Positions 1 through 9,359 of a stretch of DNA of 64,000 nucleotides are shown piece after piece. This stretch comes from Aquimarina muelleri DSM 19832. GTDB taxonomy: Bacteria > Bacteroidota > Bacteroidia > Flavobacteriales > Flavobacteriaceae. Numbering within the stretch: position 1 is the first letter of the stretch; the number at the start of each line of letters is the position of its first letter. Made by a program: the position numbers and the translations under genes. A model generated the notes under the pieces. It saw only the letters and a program-made list of their open reading frames with translations. It was not told where the DNA came from and ran no database searches. The DNA lies in the NCBI RefSeq assembly GCF_000430665.1, contig NZ_AUML01000016.1:1-64000 (forward strand), read 5' to 3'.

Positions 1-274
1 GAACCAGCATAGGATTAAAAGAAGCCTCTCGATCTCTGGGAACTTCTATTTGTGATTCGCCCAAAGAAGTGCGAACTTTCTTTTGAGAATAGCCATTTCT
101 AGAATTAGACGTAGTTGACTTTTCATGCTTGCCATAGCCAAGGTGACTATCTAATTCTCCTTCAAGCATCTTTTCAATACCGCGCTTTTGAATTTGTTTT
201 AAAAAACTGCTGAGTTCATCTCCAGTCTTAAACTGTTTTAAAAAATCGTCGGATAATAAATCTTCTTTTTTCAT
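1..274 (-). CDS. IS256-family transposase, N-terminal part (cut by window edge)
   Basis: Reading leftward from an ATG at 274-272, the frame stays open to the window edge and gives about 91 residues that look like the start of an IS256-type (mutator-like) transposase. It opens MKKEDLLSDDFLKQFKTG, and further on has a KRGIEKMLEGELDSHLGY segment and a VPRDREASFNPML segment, all typical of the family's N-terminal region. The DDE catalytic residues would lie beyond the edge, so intactness cannot be judged. It lies downstream of the PpiD-like gene on the same strand, consistent with insertion behind that gene. The element's outer boundary cannot be fixed because its other end is not in view. Confidence 0.88.
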   Translation of the reverse strand, partial: MKKEDLLSDDFLKQFKTGDELSSFLKQIQKRGIEKMLEGELDSHLGYGKHEKSTTSNSRNGYSQKKVRTSLGESQIEVPRDREASFNPMLV

Positions 275-300
275 AAGTGTGTAAAATTTAAAATTAAACA

Positions 301-336
301 AAAAAATATCGAGGGTTGCAACCCTCGATATTTTTT
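301..336. repeat. Perfect 36-bp palindrome in front of the IS256 transposase
   Basis: Positions 301-318 are the exact reverse complement of 319-336: an A6 run, TATCGAGGGTTG, then its mirror ending in T6. It lacks a loop but would behave as an intrinsic terminator in either direction, with a T6 tail on each strand. A second inverted pair encloses it: aagtgtgtaa at 275-284 and ttacacactt at 339-348. It lies between the end of the PpiD-like gene and the transposase start. It may protect the transposase from read-through transcription, or be the terminator of the upstream gene; the sequence does not decide. Confidence 0.8.
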
Positions 337-401
337 AATTACACACTTTGTGGCTTAGTGCCTTCAGGTTTTTTTTATGTCTTTTTTAAAAACTATTTAT
401 T

Positions 402-2522
402 CTAGTAAAACTTAGATCTTCTATCTTCTATTTCTGCTGCTTCTTTAAGCGCTTCAAAAACTTTTGTATTTACTACCCCTGCTTGCGCTTTAGATAATTG
501 TGCTGCATAACTCATATAATTATCTAACCCACTTGCTGGTGTTTTCTTAGTCACCTCTATTACATATACTCCGTTATTACCAACAATAGGATCAGATATT
601 TTTCCTTGCTCTAAAGCAAAAGCTGCTCCTACTACTTTTGGTTCTGTTCCTGCTCCACTAATTGTTGGTGTTTTCATATTTAAAGCAGATGCAGTTTTAA
701 CTGTTTGTCCTTGACTTTGTGCAATTGCATCTAACGAAGATCCTGAAATCTTACTTTTTAGTTGTTCTGCTTTCTTTTCTTTTAATAGGATTGTTTTAAT
801 TGTAGAACTTGCATCCGCAACTGTCATTACTCCTTTATCTGTTTTTGCAGTTAATTGAACAACTGCATATCCTTCAGGAATATCAAAACGCTTTATATCC
901 CCTACTTTAGACTCCTCATTAAAAGCCCACTGCACTATTGTTCGTTTAGCCCCTAATCCAGGTATGTTTTCCTCTAACTCTTTAATACTATTTACCGGTC
1001 TTACTGCTAATTTACTTTTTTTAGCAATTTCTTCAAAACCTTTATCTTTCGCTGAAATTTGAAATTTAGTGGTTTCAGTAAATATATTATTTATTGTTTT
1101 TTCACTTGGCTCAATTTTTTGAGCAACAGTTGCTATTTGTATAGCTTTTTGTTCATTTTTCTGATCCTCAATACTAATAACATGATATCCAAATTGTGTT
1201 TCTACAATTCCTTGATCTCCTGTTTTATTTTTAAAACAATAATCATTAAAAGCAGGAACCATTCTACCTGGGGTAAAGTACCCTAAATCTCCTCCTTTAT
1301 CTTTATTAGAATTATCTGCTGAGAATTCTTTTGCTAAAGCAATAAACTTAGTTTTATCTGCCTTTGTTACTTTAAGTATACTATCTGCTAAGACTTTTGC
1401 TTCCTCTTTAGTTCGCTTTATTTCTCCAGCAGTACCCAATCCTTCCCAAGAAACTAAAATATGACTCGCTTGAACAGAATCTGACATTTGTTTTTGCGCA
1501 ACTATTTTGGATATCTTTATATAATCGCCATCCTTGTAAGGTCCGTATACTCCTCCTATTTCTAAATTATAAAGTGTATCTGCTACGGTAGCTGGTAAAT
1601 CTTTTTTAAATTTAAAACTATCCTCAAATTTCAAGGCAGAATATTGATTTACAAACTCTTTTACATTATCTGTATTTTTAAATCCTAAAACTGAATCTGT
1701 TGATTTAGTTGCTGTATTAAACTCTACTTTATCCTCTAACAAAGATGCTATTTCTTCTCTTACCTGATTTTCATCTTCTTCGCTAGCAACTTCATTAAAT
1801 AATACATAATTAATACTCCTAGAAGGCTCTGCTTTGTACTGACTTGAATGCTTATCTATATAAGATTTGATTTCTGCATCAGAAACTGTAACCTTTGCAT
1901 CTTCAATACTCGAAAATGGGAATTGTACATATTTAATATCTACATTATCATTTTCCATTCTATATTCTAATCCTCCTTCTTTTAGCGTAGAACCAACACC
2001 AGCTTTTATCATATTAAGATAAATTTGCTCTTTTGCGCCTTTACTTACATTGATTTCAAAGTCTAACCATTGTTGATAAGCTTCTTTTGAGGTAGCTTTT
2101 ACATTGGCAACATATTCCTGCATTTTGGCTTTATCGAAAACTCCTGCTTCATTTTGAAATGTTGGATTAGTAGATAACGATTCTTCCAAAAGTTGGTTTA
2201 CTTGATCTTCTCCTGCTCTGATTCCCAGTTCTTCGAATTGCTCTTCAAAAACTGTTTCTCTAAGCTCTTGATTCCAAACATAATTCACAGCTTGAATACT
2301 GGAAGTTCCTCCACCAAAATTTCTTGAAGCTAATTCTACTTTCTTAGCAAATTCTGTTCTATCAATATCTTTTCCATTTATCGTGGCTATTGCGTTTTCT
2401 GCCTTTTGAGAAATAGCGCCACCATTACGGAATAAATCTGCTAAAACAAAAGAGAAGAGAGCTAATGCTATGATTATGATAAGAAAAACCGAACGTTGTC
2501 TGATTTTATTTAAAACTGCCAT
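402..2522 (-). CDS. PpiD/SurA-like periplasmic peptidyl-prolyl isomerase
   Basis: A 706-residue membrane-anchored foldase expected to help outer-membrane and secreted proteins fold in the periplasm. One transmembrane anchor lies at about residues 11-30. A SurA_N-like chaperone region follows (about 45-200). A parvulin (PpiC) domain spans about 350-453, opening with QASHILV and containing GGDLGYFTPG and a closing FGYHVI. A C-terminal region (about 540-690) resembles a second, degenerate parvulin domain. Size and layout match the Bacteroidota PpiD-like family. It lies 600 bp downstream of the CBS-domain gene on the same strand, so it probably has its own promoter. It is followed by the palindrome and the IS256 element. 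Confidence 0.9.
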   Translation of the reverse strand: MAVLNKIRQRSVFLIIIIALALFSFVLADLFRNGGAISQKAENAIATINGKDIDRTEFAKKVELASRNFGGGTSSIQAVNYVWNQELRETVFEEQFEELGIRAGEDQVNQLLEESLSTNPTFQNEAGVFDKAKMQEYVANVKATSKEAYQQWLDFEINVSKGAKEQIYLNMIKAGVGSTLKEGGLEYRMENDNVDIKYVQFPFSSIEDAKVTVSDAEIKSYIDKHSSQYKAEPSRSINYVLFNEVASEEDENQVREEIASLLEDKVEFNTATKSTDSVLGFKNTDNVKEFVNQYSALKFEDSFKFKKDLPATVADTLYNLEIGGVYGPYKDGDYIKISKIVAQKQMSDSVQASHILVSWEGLGTAGEIKRTKEEAKVLADSILKVTKADKTKFIALAKEFSADNSNKDKGGDLGYFTPGRMVPAFNDYCFKNKTGDQGIVETQFGYHVISIEDQKNEQKAIQIATVAQKIEPSEKTINNIFTETTKFQISAKDKGFEEIAKKSKLAVRPVNSIKELEENIPGLGAKRTIVQWAFNEESKVGDIKRFDIPEGYAVVQLTAKTDKGVMTVADASSTIKTILLKEKKAEQLKSKISGSSLDAIAQSQGQTVKTASALNMKTPTISGAGTEPKVVGAAFALEQGKISDPIVGNNGVYVIEVTKKTPASGLDNYMSYAAQLSKAQAGVVNTKVFEALKEAAEIEDRRSKFY

Positions 2523-3122
2523 GGTATTTTATAATTTATTCAAAATATAGTGGGCGAAAATACCATTTTATTGTAATAATACCAATTAAAAAATCTGAAA
2601 GTGTTAAGAAGTTTTTTTACAAACTCTTTTTAGCATAAAAATATATGGCTTCCACTTACTTGTATTGTTGTAAAAACTTATATTTTTTTATCTCAACACA
2701 TCATAAACAATTAATATCAAATCAGTTACAGATGAAACCATAATTAACACGTCTTCAAACATTAACAACGTATAAAACATTATAAATACTAAAAAAACTA
2801 TTTGACAAGATAAAAGACAACGATCTTAAAAAAACAAAGATATTTTTTTTTAGAAGCTACATTTCTTCTTAAGTATACTGTGTTTGATATTCCTAAACAA
2901 ACAATCCGTATGTTATACAAAAACCAACATATCTCCTACTTCTAGATCTTTAAAAACGGGATTAATACTATAAGAATTAAAGTTTTTATATAGTAATGTA
3001 TAACATAATAGACATTATCACTACTACAAACAAGACCTAACAACATAATAAAAACATAAATTATAAAAAAACCTAACACCTTTAAGTCTGGTGTATTTTT
3101 TAGACATCAAAACGACTTTTAA
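2523..3122. other. 600-bp intergenic region, no gene seen
   Basis: Strongly AT-rich with no convincing reading frame. It should hold the promoter of the leftward PpiD-like gene and the terminator of the leftward CBS-domain gene. A weak candidate for the latter is the short inverted repeat acacc/ggtgt at 3076-3094, followed on the minus strand by a T-run at 3071-3065. No RNA gene or repeat was recognised. Confidence 0.5.
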
Positions 3123-4391
3123 TTAATCATCTGAGATCACTTGTAATTCTATAATTTCAATTTTGGTATTAGATGTTTCTATAACTTTAATTTTAAAGTT
3201 ATTTATCTTTATTTCATCTCCTTGTTTTGGTATTTCCTCTGTATGATTTACAATCATTCCTCCTAATGTTTCATAATTTTCATCTTCAGGAAGGTCTAAT
3301 TTATAGGATTCATTAATATGATCCACTTCTATTCTAGCAGAAAACCGATATCGATCTACCGATAGCTGCTCCTCTATTAACTCTATAGAATCATGTTCGT
3401 CTTCAATTTCTCCAAAAAGTTCTTCTACAATATCCTCTACAGTAATAATACCACTAGTACCTCCGTATTCGTCTATCACTACGGCTATACTTTTATGTTT
3501 TTTTGTTAATAGATTAAGTACATCTTTCACAAACATTGTTTCTGGAACAAAAATAACAGGAAGCAAAATTGCTTTTAATGATTTAGGCTTTTTAAATAAT
3601 TCGAAAGAATGAACATATCCAATAATATCATCTACTGTTTCATTGTATACTATTATTTTTGATAATCCTGTATCTATAAATAGCTTACTTACCTCTTCTA
3701 TAGATTGTAATTTTTCTACCCCAACTATCTCTGTTCGAGGAATCATAACTTCTCTGGATTTTACATCTGAAAAATCTAACGCATTTTGAAAAATTTGGAT
3801 TTCACTATCAACGATATCATGTTCTTCTACCGTTTCCATTTGCTCATTAATATAATCTCCTAATTCTGTTTTACTAAAGGCTAATTGCACCTCGTCGCCA
3901 TTTGTTTTAAAAAGTTTTTTTAAAACAAAATCCGAAACCCATATTACAAATGAAGAAATAGGCGTAAATATAATATAAAAGACATAAGCAGGAAACGAAA
4001 ATGCTTTAAGCAATGTATTAGAATAAATCTGAAAAAATACTTTAGGCAAGAATTCTGCAGTAATCAGGATTACTAAGGTTGAAATAACTGTTTGCAATAA
4101 TAAATTAACAGTAGAAGCCATTCCTGGGAGATACGCTTCTATAATGGTCATCAAAACCTCTCCCATATAAAACCCATATACTACCAGAGCTACATTGTTA
4201 CCAACAAGCATTGTAGCTATAAATTTAGAGGGCTTTTTTGTCAATCGGGTAAGAATATTTGAAATAAAACCTGCTTGTTTTTTCTCTATCTCTATATGTA
4301 TTTTATTAGAGGAAACATATGCTATTTCCATCCCAGAAAAGAAAGCTGATAAAACGAGCGAAAGTACAATAACTATTATTTGTAATTCCAT
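3123..4391 (-). CDS. CNNM/CorC (HlyC)-family transmembrane protein with CBS domains
   Basis: A 422-residue inner-membrane protein of the hemolysin C / CorC / CNNM family, linked elsewhere to Mg2+ or Co2+ efflux and ion homeostasis. The N-terminal DUF21 domain (about 1-190) has three to four hydrophobic segments. A CBS pair (about 205-330) includes the VMIPRTEI and VVIDEYGGTSGIITVED segments usual in this family. A CorC_HlyC domain ends the protein. The gliding protein GldE belongs to the same superfamily, but the neighbours here (LptC, CoaX) are not gld genes, so I do not call it GldE. The 64-codon gene upstream ends 3 nt before it, suggesting one transcript with the lptC group. Confidence 0.88.
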   Translation of the reverse strand: MELQIIVIVLSLVLSAFFSGMEIAYVSSNKIHIEIEKKQAGFISNILTRLTKKPSKFIATMLVGNNVALVVYGFYMGEVLMTIIEAYLPGMASTVNLLLQTVISTLVILITAEFLPKVFFQIYSNTLLKAFSFPAYVFYIIFTPISSFVIWVSDFVLKKLFKTNGDEVQLAFSKTELGDYINEQMETVEEHDIVDSEIQIFQNALDFSDVKSREVMIPRTEIVGVEKLQSIEEVSKLFIDTGLSKIIVYNETVDDIIGYVHSFELFKKPKSLKAILLPVIFVPETMFVKDVLNLLTKKHKSIAVVIDEYGGTSGIITVEDIVEELFGEIEDEHDSIELIEEQLSVDRYRFSARIEVDHINESYKLDLPEDENYETLGGMIVNHTEEIPKQGDEIKINNFKIKVIETSNTKIEIIELQVISDD

Positions 4392-4394
4392 GAA

Positions 4395-4589
4395 TTAATT
4401 TTTGTTATTGGCTTCAAATCGTTTTCTGAAATTTCTTTTAAAGAAAAACATAAAAACTGCTGCTGCTGCAAAAAAAAGATAGAGTACACTTTTTCCACCT
4501 TTATCGCCCCACTCTACATATGCTTGATATATAAAGAAGCACATTATAGCCAAATAGGCATATTCGAAAAATCTAAAAACTTTCATCAT
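4395..4589 (-). CDS. Small membrane protein of unknown function
   Basis: A 64-residue protein with two hydrophobic segments (about 9-24 and 34-50) and a very basic C-terminus (FKRNFRKRF), so a small inner-membrane protein with a cytoplasmic basic tail is likely. It lies 10 nt after the LptC gene and 3 nt before the CBS-domain gene on the same strand, which supports a real gene in that operon. I recognise no family. Confidence 0.65.
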   Translation of the reverse strand: MMKVFRFFEYAYLAIMCFFIYQAYVEWGDKGGKSVLYLFFAAAAVFMFFFKRNFRKRFEANNKN

Positions 4590-4599
4590 ATTAGTTGGA

Positions 4600-5157
4600 T
4601 CACTCCTTTATAAACATCACTCCATCATTAATTCTTGAATTCAAGATAGTAAAATCTTGATTAGCATCAAAACCATCTGCTTCATTAATTGTTCCATCTG
4701 GCAGATAACTTTTATATGGTTGATCTGTAAATATCCAATTAATATTTTGATCCCAATACAATTGTTGAGCCTGTAAATGAGTACTATCTGCTGTTTTTAT
4801 ATCTACATTACCCCTCATATCGATTAAACCTGTCTGTTTATATGAAATAGCATAATCTGATCTAACTACACTTACTTTTCCTTCTTTATCGATAATATCC
4901 AGCACTACACCCTCTGGGAATTCAAAATAAGCAAAATCTTTGTTAGAGAAATCTAGTATTTTTGGGGTTTTTAATATCGCAGCAAGCCTACCAGAATCTG
5001 TATATTTAAGATTAACTTCAAAAACTTCTGCAATTGGTGTTTCTTCGGAAATTGAATAGCTCTGTTTTTTCTTTTTAATTGATTGGCATGAAAAAAACAT
5101 TGTCATAGCAAAGACTATGACAATGTTAAATATATTATATATGTTTTTATTTTGCAT
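4600..5157 (-). CDS. lptC: LPS export ABC transporter periplasmic protein LptC
   Basis: A 185-residue protein with a signal sequence ending in a lipobox-like MFFSC, so probably a lipoprotein. The body has the LptC/OstA-like beta-strand pattern: a segment YAISYKQTGLIDMRGNVDI, then an element naming the step (QQLYWDQNINWIFTD). In E. coli LptC takes lipopolysaccharide from LptBFG in the inner membrane and hands it to LptA. Its start codon overlaps the stop of the upstream TPR gene by 1 nt, so the two are probably translationally coupled. Assignment rests on family pattern and the conserved flavobacterial gene order. Confidence 0.82.
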   Translation of the reverse strand: MQNKNIYNIFNIVIVFAMTMFFSCQSIKKKKQSYSISEETPIAEVFEVNLKYTDSGRLAAILKTPKILDFSNKDFAYFEFPEGVVLDIIDKEGKVSVVRSDYAISYKQTGLIDMRGNVDIKTADSTHLQAQQLYWDQNINWIFTDQPYKSYLPDGTINEADGFDANQDFTILNSRINDGVMFIKE

Positions 5158-6527
5158 TATAGTTTTGGCACTCTAACAGTTTCTCCTATCCAACATCCTA
5201 TACTTACAGATTTTATTCCTGGATTATTGAAGATATCCGTTTTTGAAGGAGCTTTTGCACTATAATTTGCAGCAAACTTAGAAGCGGTTGATTGTAAACT
5301 AGGATCTACTTTCCCTGCTTTTCTTGCATAGCTTTCTGCTAACCAATATACAGCTCTTTTACTAAAAACATCATTTCCACAACTATTTGCACTATCGCTA
5401 ATCATATCTGCTATTCTAAGGTAACAAACTCCCATAGATGGTCTTTGTGAAAGAGCTTTTTTATAATAAGATCTTGCTTTTCCAAAACTGCCTTGTTTTT
5501 TCATTACTTCACCTATTTTAAAATACACTTTACCTTTATCACTTGCTTTAGTTTCTAATTCTGCAGATTGATTAAAATATTTCAATGCTGTAGTTGTATT
5601 TTTATCCTTTAGGGCTAAGATACCTAAATAGTATGCTGATTTTGCTGAAGGCTCTACTTTATGTAATGCTTCTACCAATTTAAAGAATAATGGATCATCT
5701 GTACAATCTTTAGCAGATATTCTTCCTGCTGCACCTTTTAACCAATTAGCATCTGTTTTCTTTCCTTCAAACTGTCCATTATACAATGGTATCAAGTTCT
5801 TACAGTCTGCTAACTCTCCTAATTTTTGATTAATTCCAGCTTTTACTTTACTGTAATTAGATAAGATTTTATTAGATCTATTTAATTTCTTTTTTTCTTT
5901 ACTAGATAATGCCGTTCCTGACTCTTCTTTTTCTGTAAGCTCCGCTATAGTCTTTGCTTTATCGCTTTCTTCGTCTTCAATTTTTTCGATTACTTCATCA
6001 TAAAGATCAAAAACTTGCTGAAGTTCTTTTTTCTTTTCGCCATGAAGATCTACTAATAATGAAAAATAGGTATATACATTTTTAGGGTTACTAACATTTT
6101 CTTTATCTTCTGTCCATGCTTTATGAAACTCTGCAAATTGACTTTCTGCAGTACCCATTTTATTATCATACATTAACTGCCCTATGTCAGAGTGCATATC
6201 CCCTATCTTAGTTTTTGCAGGAAAATACTGAAGGCGCTCTTTCCATAATTTGATCATTTCATTTACCAACCCTACTTTTTCTGTATCAGGAGCTTTTTTA
6301 TATTTATCTTCTAACAATTTTTGTCCGAATTGAAATGTAGCCAAACTATATGTAGGACATTCTTTTCTTACTTTCCATAAAGGCTCCTCTGCAGATGCGT
6401 AATTCTTTACTTTAGCATGCTCATAGGCAATAGAAGCAGTGGTTGCACAGTCTGTAGCTTGAGCACTTACTCTTGCAGTGCTTAAAACCAATCCTGTTGC
6501 TATCACAAATAAAACTTTAGTATTCAT
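5157..6527 (-). CDS. Secreted TPR-repeat protein
   Basis: A 456-residue exported protein with an N-terminal signal peptide cleaved near VSAQ (about residue 23). Tetratricopeptide-like helices are seen in the N-terminal half, and two clearer TPR units lie at about 295-365 (SAYYLGILALKD, GKVYFKIGEVM, KARSYYKKAL). The central part (about 170-225) is Lys/Glu-rich and probably coiled coil. TPR arrays bind protein partners; location and neighbours suggest an envelope-assembly scaffold, but no specific function is known to me. It lies between the outer-membrane protein gene and lptC, overlapping the latter by 1 nt. Confidence 0.8.
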   Translation of the reverse strand: MNTKVLFVIATGLVLSTARVSAQATDCATTASIAYEHAKVKNYASAEEPLWKVRKECPTYSLATFQFGQKLLEDKYKKAPDTEKVGLVNEMIKLWKERLQYFPAKTKIGDMHSDIGQLMYDNKMGTAESQFAEFHKAWTEDKENVSNPKNVYTYFSLLVDLHGEKKKELQQVFDLYDEVIEKIEDEESDKAKTIAELTEKEESGTALSSKEKKKLNRSNKILSNYSKVKAGINQKLGELADCKNLIPLYNGQFEGKKTDANWLKGAAGRISAKDCTDDPLFFKLVEALHKVEPSAKSAYYLGILALKDKNTTTALKYFNQSAELETKASDKGKVYFKIGEVMKKQGSFGKARSYYKKALSQRPSMGVCYLRIADMISDSANSCGNDVFSKRAVYWLAESYARKAGKVDPSLQSTASKFAANYSAKAPSKTDIFNNPGIKSVSIGCWIGETVRVPKL

Positions 6528-6547
6528 AGCTGTAGTAATTATTGTAT

Positions 6548-7792
6548 TTAATTAAATTTTATCTCTCTAAACCATTTATCGTTTAACGATAAACTAATAG
6601 ACATGCTAAAGAACTCTTCTTTAACCAATCCAAAACTTGTTGTTCCCCGTTGACCGTACTCAAATCCGATGTTAGCATTAGAGAACAATCGACCAACTGG
6701 TAGTCCTACTCCAAAAGATATGCCAAACTCATCTATAGAACTACTATTAATATTCAATCCTGTCTCTTCGTAACGAAATCCAGCGCGGTATACGACTCTA
6801 CTAAAATAACTTGTCAATGAGTTATATTTAGGTATATAATACCCGCCCGCCTTAAATTTCGAAGCATTTTGATATTTAATATTTTCTCGATTAGAGACAA
6901 TATTACTGAATTTCCCAGAATCTGAATACACATATTCTACTCCAGCAAACCATTTTCTAGGCTCCCCTATTCCTCCTCCTAGTTTAAATTCTGAAGGAAG
7001 ATCTATATCTTTATTCTCTACTTGCACATCCTGTCTTTCCACTACTCTTTCTTGACCGTTTGTACTTATCACAACGGTAGCGAGCTCTCTGGTATTATCT
7101 GTTTTGAGCCCAAAAGAAGGTGTTGATACAGCAGATCCTACAACTTCTAATCTTTCAGAAATCATAGTTTTATAATTCAACCCGAAAGATAAACTAAAAG
7201 AAGATAAATCCGAACTTGTAATCTCTCTGGTATCAAATTGAACACCTGGTCTTCTTAAAATTGTTTTATTTTCGATGTTTCCAAAATTATAATTTAAATC
7301 TAAACCTATACTAAGGTTTTTATTTACTTTATATCCTGCTGCTAAAAAAACTTTATTTAACCCTCCAACTCCTTTAAACTTAACATCTCTACCGTCTGTT
7401 TCAGTTTTATCAAGTTCATAACCTACGGAAGAAACAGGAATAAGTCCAAAACCAAAACCGAATTTTCCTGCAGGAATACCTATTGCTAAATAATCTAAAG
7501 AAGCGTTATCTCCAGAAGAGGATTCTGTAGCATTACTAAATTTAAAATTACGATATGAGGTTCCTACTGTGTAAGCAGTAAGCGCCAATTCTCCAAAAGA
7601 TGCAGGGTTTTGGAGATTTAAGTGAATGCTATCTGTAAGCACACTCAACCCCCCCATCGATCTATTTTCAACTGTTCCTTTAAACTTCGGAATCCCTATT
7701 CCATAAAAAGAATATGGAGACGAAGTGCCTTCCTGAGCGTTAGATATTATGGCAACATGTACCAAGATGATCACTAAAATCTTTTTTATCAT
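6548..7792 (-). CDS. Outer-membrane beta-barrel protein of unknown function
   Basis: A 414-residue protein with a signal peptide (about 1-19, ending NAQ) and alternating hydrophobic strands with aromatic ends throughout, typical of a beta-barrel. The start, SSPYSFYGIGIP, then NRSMGGLSV, resembles the FadL/PorV-like family of Bacteroidota outer-membrane proteins. It lies next to coaX in the same order in many flavobacteria. It overlaps the end of coaX by 4 nt (ATGA-type coupling) and is followed 20 nt later by the TPR gene. Substrate or partner cannot be told from sequence. Confidence 0.75.
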   Translation of the reverse strand: MIKKILVIILVHVAIISNAQEGTSSPYSFYGIGIPKFKGTVENRSMGGLSVLTDSIHLNLQNPASFGELALTAYTVGTSYRNFKFSNATESSSGDNASLDYLAIGIPAGKFGFGFGLIPVSSVGYELDKTETDGRDVKFKGVGGLNKVFLAAGYKVNKNLSIGLDLNYNFGNIENKTILRRPGVQFDTREITSSDLSSFSLSFGLNYKTMISERLEVVGSAVSTPSFGLKTDNTRELATVVISTNGQERVVERQDVQVENKDIDLPSEFKLGGGIGEPRKWFAGVEYVYSDSGKFSNIVSNRENIKYQNASKFKAGGYYIPKYNSLTSYFSRVVYRAGFRYEETGLNINSSSIDEFGISFGVGLPVGRLFSNANIGFEYGQRGTTSFGLVKEEFFSMSISLSLNDKWFREIKFN

Positions 7793-8520
7793 TTATTATT
7801 ATTAAAAGCTAAAATGTGGTTTAAACCCTCCAACAAAAAATTGGAAGTGGCAAATATGCTATTTTTTAATCTTTTAGACAAAAAATGTGCATCTCCACCG
7901 GTTAAAATAACTGTTAAATCAGGATAAATGTTGCAATATTCTGTAATTACACCATCTATTTCATGTAAAATTCCAAAAACTACTCCCGAATGTATTGCCT
8001 CTTCTGTGCTTTTTCCTATATGATTTTTAGGAACTGTAAGTTGCAACAGTGGTAATCTTGCCGTAAAACTATGCAGACTACTATACCTTAATCGTATTCC
8101 TGGGGAAATAGCGCCTCCAAAATACTCTTCTTTTTTATTTTTAAAATCATATGTTACACAAGTTCCTGCATCTATTATTAAAACATCCTTGCCCGAGAAT
8201 TGATCTACTGCTGCAGCAACCAAAGCTAAACGATCAATCCCAAGTGTACTTGGTGTATCATACAAGTTTTTGAATGGCATTTTCACTAAGTGATCTAACA
8301 CTAAAGTATCAAAAGACAATTGTATATATTTGATATAACTATCCTGCAAATTTGACACGGAAGAAATGATAGCATTTTTGATATCTGGGTATTCTTCTCT
8401 AATTTTTTGTATGGTATCTCTAAAGTTTTCTTGTTTAATTATTTTTTTATATACAATTTCTGACCCTTCAAAAACTCCAAGTTTCGTAAAAGTATTACCT
8501 ACATCAATAACAAGATTCAT
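7789..8520 (-). CDS. coaX: Type III pantothenate kinase
   Basis: A 243-residue cytoplasmic enzyme that phosphorylates pantothenate, the first step of coenzyme A synthesis. The ASKHA-fold signatures are visible: DVGNTFTKLGVF at the N-terminus (phosphate-binding loop), DTPSTLGIDRLALVAAA in the middle, and DAGTCVTYDF. The length is normal for CoaX. It is the first gene of the leftward run coaX / outer-membrane protein / TPR / lptC, and its promoter lies in the short region it shares with the rightward tRNA-Phe gene. Confidence 0.95.
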   Translation of the reverse strand: MNLVIDVGNTFTKLGVFEGSEIVYKKIIKQENFRDTIQKIREEYPDIKNAIISSVSNLQDSYIKYIQLSFDTLVLDHLVKMPFKNLYDTPSTLGIDRLALVAAAVDQFSGKDVLIIDAGTCVTYDFKNKKEEYFGGAISPGIRLRYSSLHSFTARLPLLQLTVPKNHIGKSTEEAIHSGVVFGILHEIDGVITEYCNIYPDLTVILTGGDAHFLSKRLKNSIFATSNFLLEGLNHILAFNNNK

Positions 8521-8571
8521 ATCTTAATTTATAAGTTGTAAAAATACAAAACGATTTTTTTACAGTTTTCT

Positions 8572-8602
8572 TTTGTGTATTAAAAAAAGGTTTATATATT
8601 TG
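8572..8602 (+). promoter_or_regulatory. Bacteroidota-type promoter of the tRNA-Phe gene
   Basis: TTTG at 8572-8575 and TATATTTG at 8595-8602, 19 bp apart, match the -33 / -7 promoter of this phylum (TTTG, TAnnTTTG). The -7 element ends 16 bp before the tRNA. Confidence 0.75.
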
Positions 8603-8618
8603 CATCCGCTTACAACAA

Positions 8619-8691
8619 GGTGCCTTAGCTCAGTTGGTAGAGCAAAGGACTGAAAATCCTTGTGTCCCTGGTTCGATTCCTGGAGGCACCA
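8619..8691 (+). tRNA. tRNA-Phe (anticodon GAA)
   Basis: A complete 73-nt cloverleaf. The acceptor stem is GGTGCCT (8619-8625) paired with AGGCACC (8684-8690), with discriminator A at 8691. The D arm carries AGCTCAGTTGGTAGAGC. The anticodon stem AAGGA/TCCTT encloses the loop CTGAAAA, with anticodon GAA at 8652-8654. The T arm has the usual GGTTCGATTCC. CCA is not encoded; CAC follows the discriminator. It stands alone with its own promoter and terminator. Confidence 0.98.
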
Positions 8692-8704
8692 CACCTTGAA
8701 AGTG

Positions 8705-8736
8705 AAACCCTTGATAATAATTATCAAGGGTTTTTT
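8705..8736 (+). terminator. Intrinsic terminator of tRNA-Phe
   Basis: A 13-bp perfect stem, AAACCCTTGATAA (8705-8717) with its complement at 8721-8733, and a 3-nt loop, running into T6 at 8731-8736. It starts 13 nt after the tRNA. Confidence 0.9.
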
Positions 8737-8787
8737 ATTTTATCTCATACCATTTTGAATTTACTGGAATAATTTTTATCTTTTGTT

Positions 8788-9359
8788 ATGCCAAAAAAGA
8801 TTACATTATTAATAGCAGAGGATTTAGAATTTTTACTTCGAGAACACTCAAAATCACCTAGTAGTTTATCAAAAGACCGCATAAAATCCCTGATCTACAT
8901 AAAACGAAGGTAAGTATGCTTTTCAAAGTGATATAGCCCAGAAGTTAGGAAGAACTGAAAAAACTGTTCGAGGTTGGTTACAAAAGTATTCCCAAGTTGG
9001 TTTTTCAGGTTTAACAACTATCAAAAGCGGGGGCAATAACACTAAAGTTTTTATAGCAGAAAATCTAACCGATTCAACTACCTCAATCACTTCCTATATT
9101 GAGTTAAAATTATTGATAGCGCAAGAATTAGAAGAAATTGTTCCTTATTTCGCACTCTACGCTCATTGTAGGTGTAAACATAAATCCAAATTGAAAGTGG
9201 CCCGAAAGTCACATTATAAGAAAGATCCAAAAGCTGAAGAGCTTTTTAAAAAACCTTGAAAATTCATTTAAACAAATTAAATCTAGTCTAGATAAAGATA
9301 CGGTCACATCAGTAAACCTTTATTTTCAAGATGAAAGCAGATTTGGGCAAACGTTTATA
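8788..9359 (+). pseudogene. Decayed IS630-family element (orfA and start of orfB)
   Basis: From ATG 8788 the frame gives 41 residues (MPKKITLLIAEDLEFLLREH...) and stops at 8911-8913. The same protein resumes in another frame from about 8909 with a helix-turn-helix part (SDIAQKLGRTEKTVRGWLQK) and ends with the stop at 9257-9259, so one small indel near 8903-8909 breaks orfA. A second frame then follows and reaches the IS630 DDE-domain segment YFQDESRFG, but only about 35 residues before the sequence changes into a GLPGLI protein. The catalytic core and 3' end are therefore missing: a dead fragment, not a working element. Family assignment is by recognition of the motifs. Confidence 0.8.

Noticed and set aside
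3123-4391. Gliding motility protein GldE
   Set aside because: The family architecture is shared (DUF21, CBS, CorC_HlyC), but no gld gene is nearby and the neighbours are lptC and coaX.
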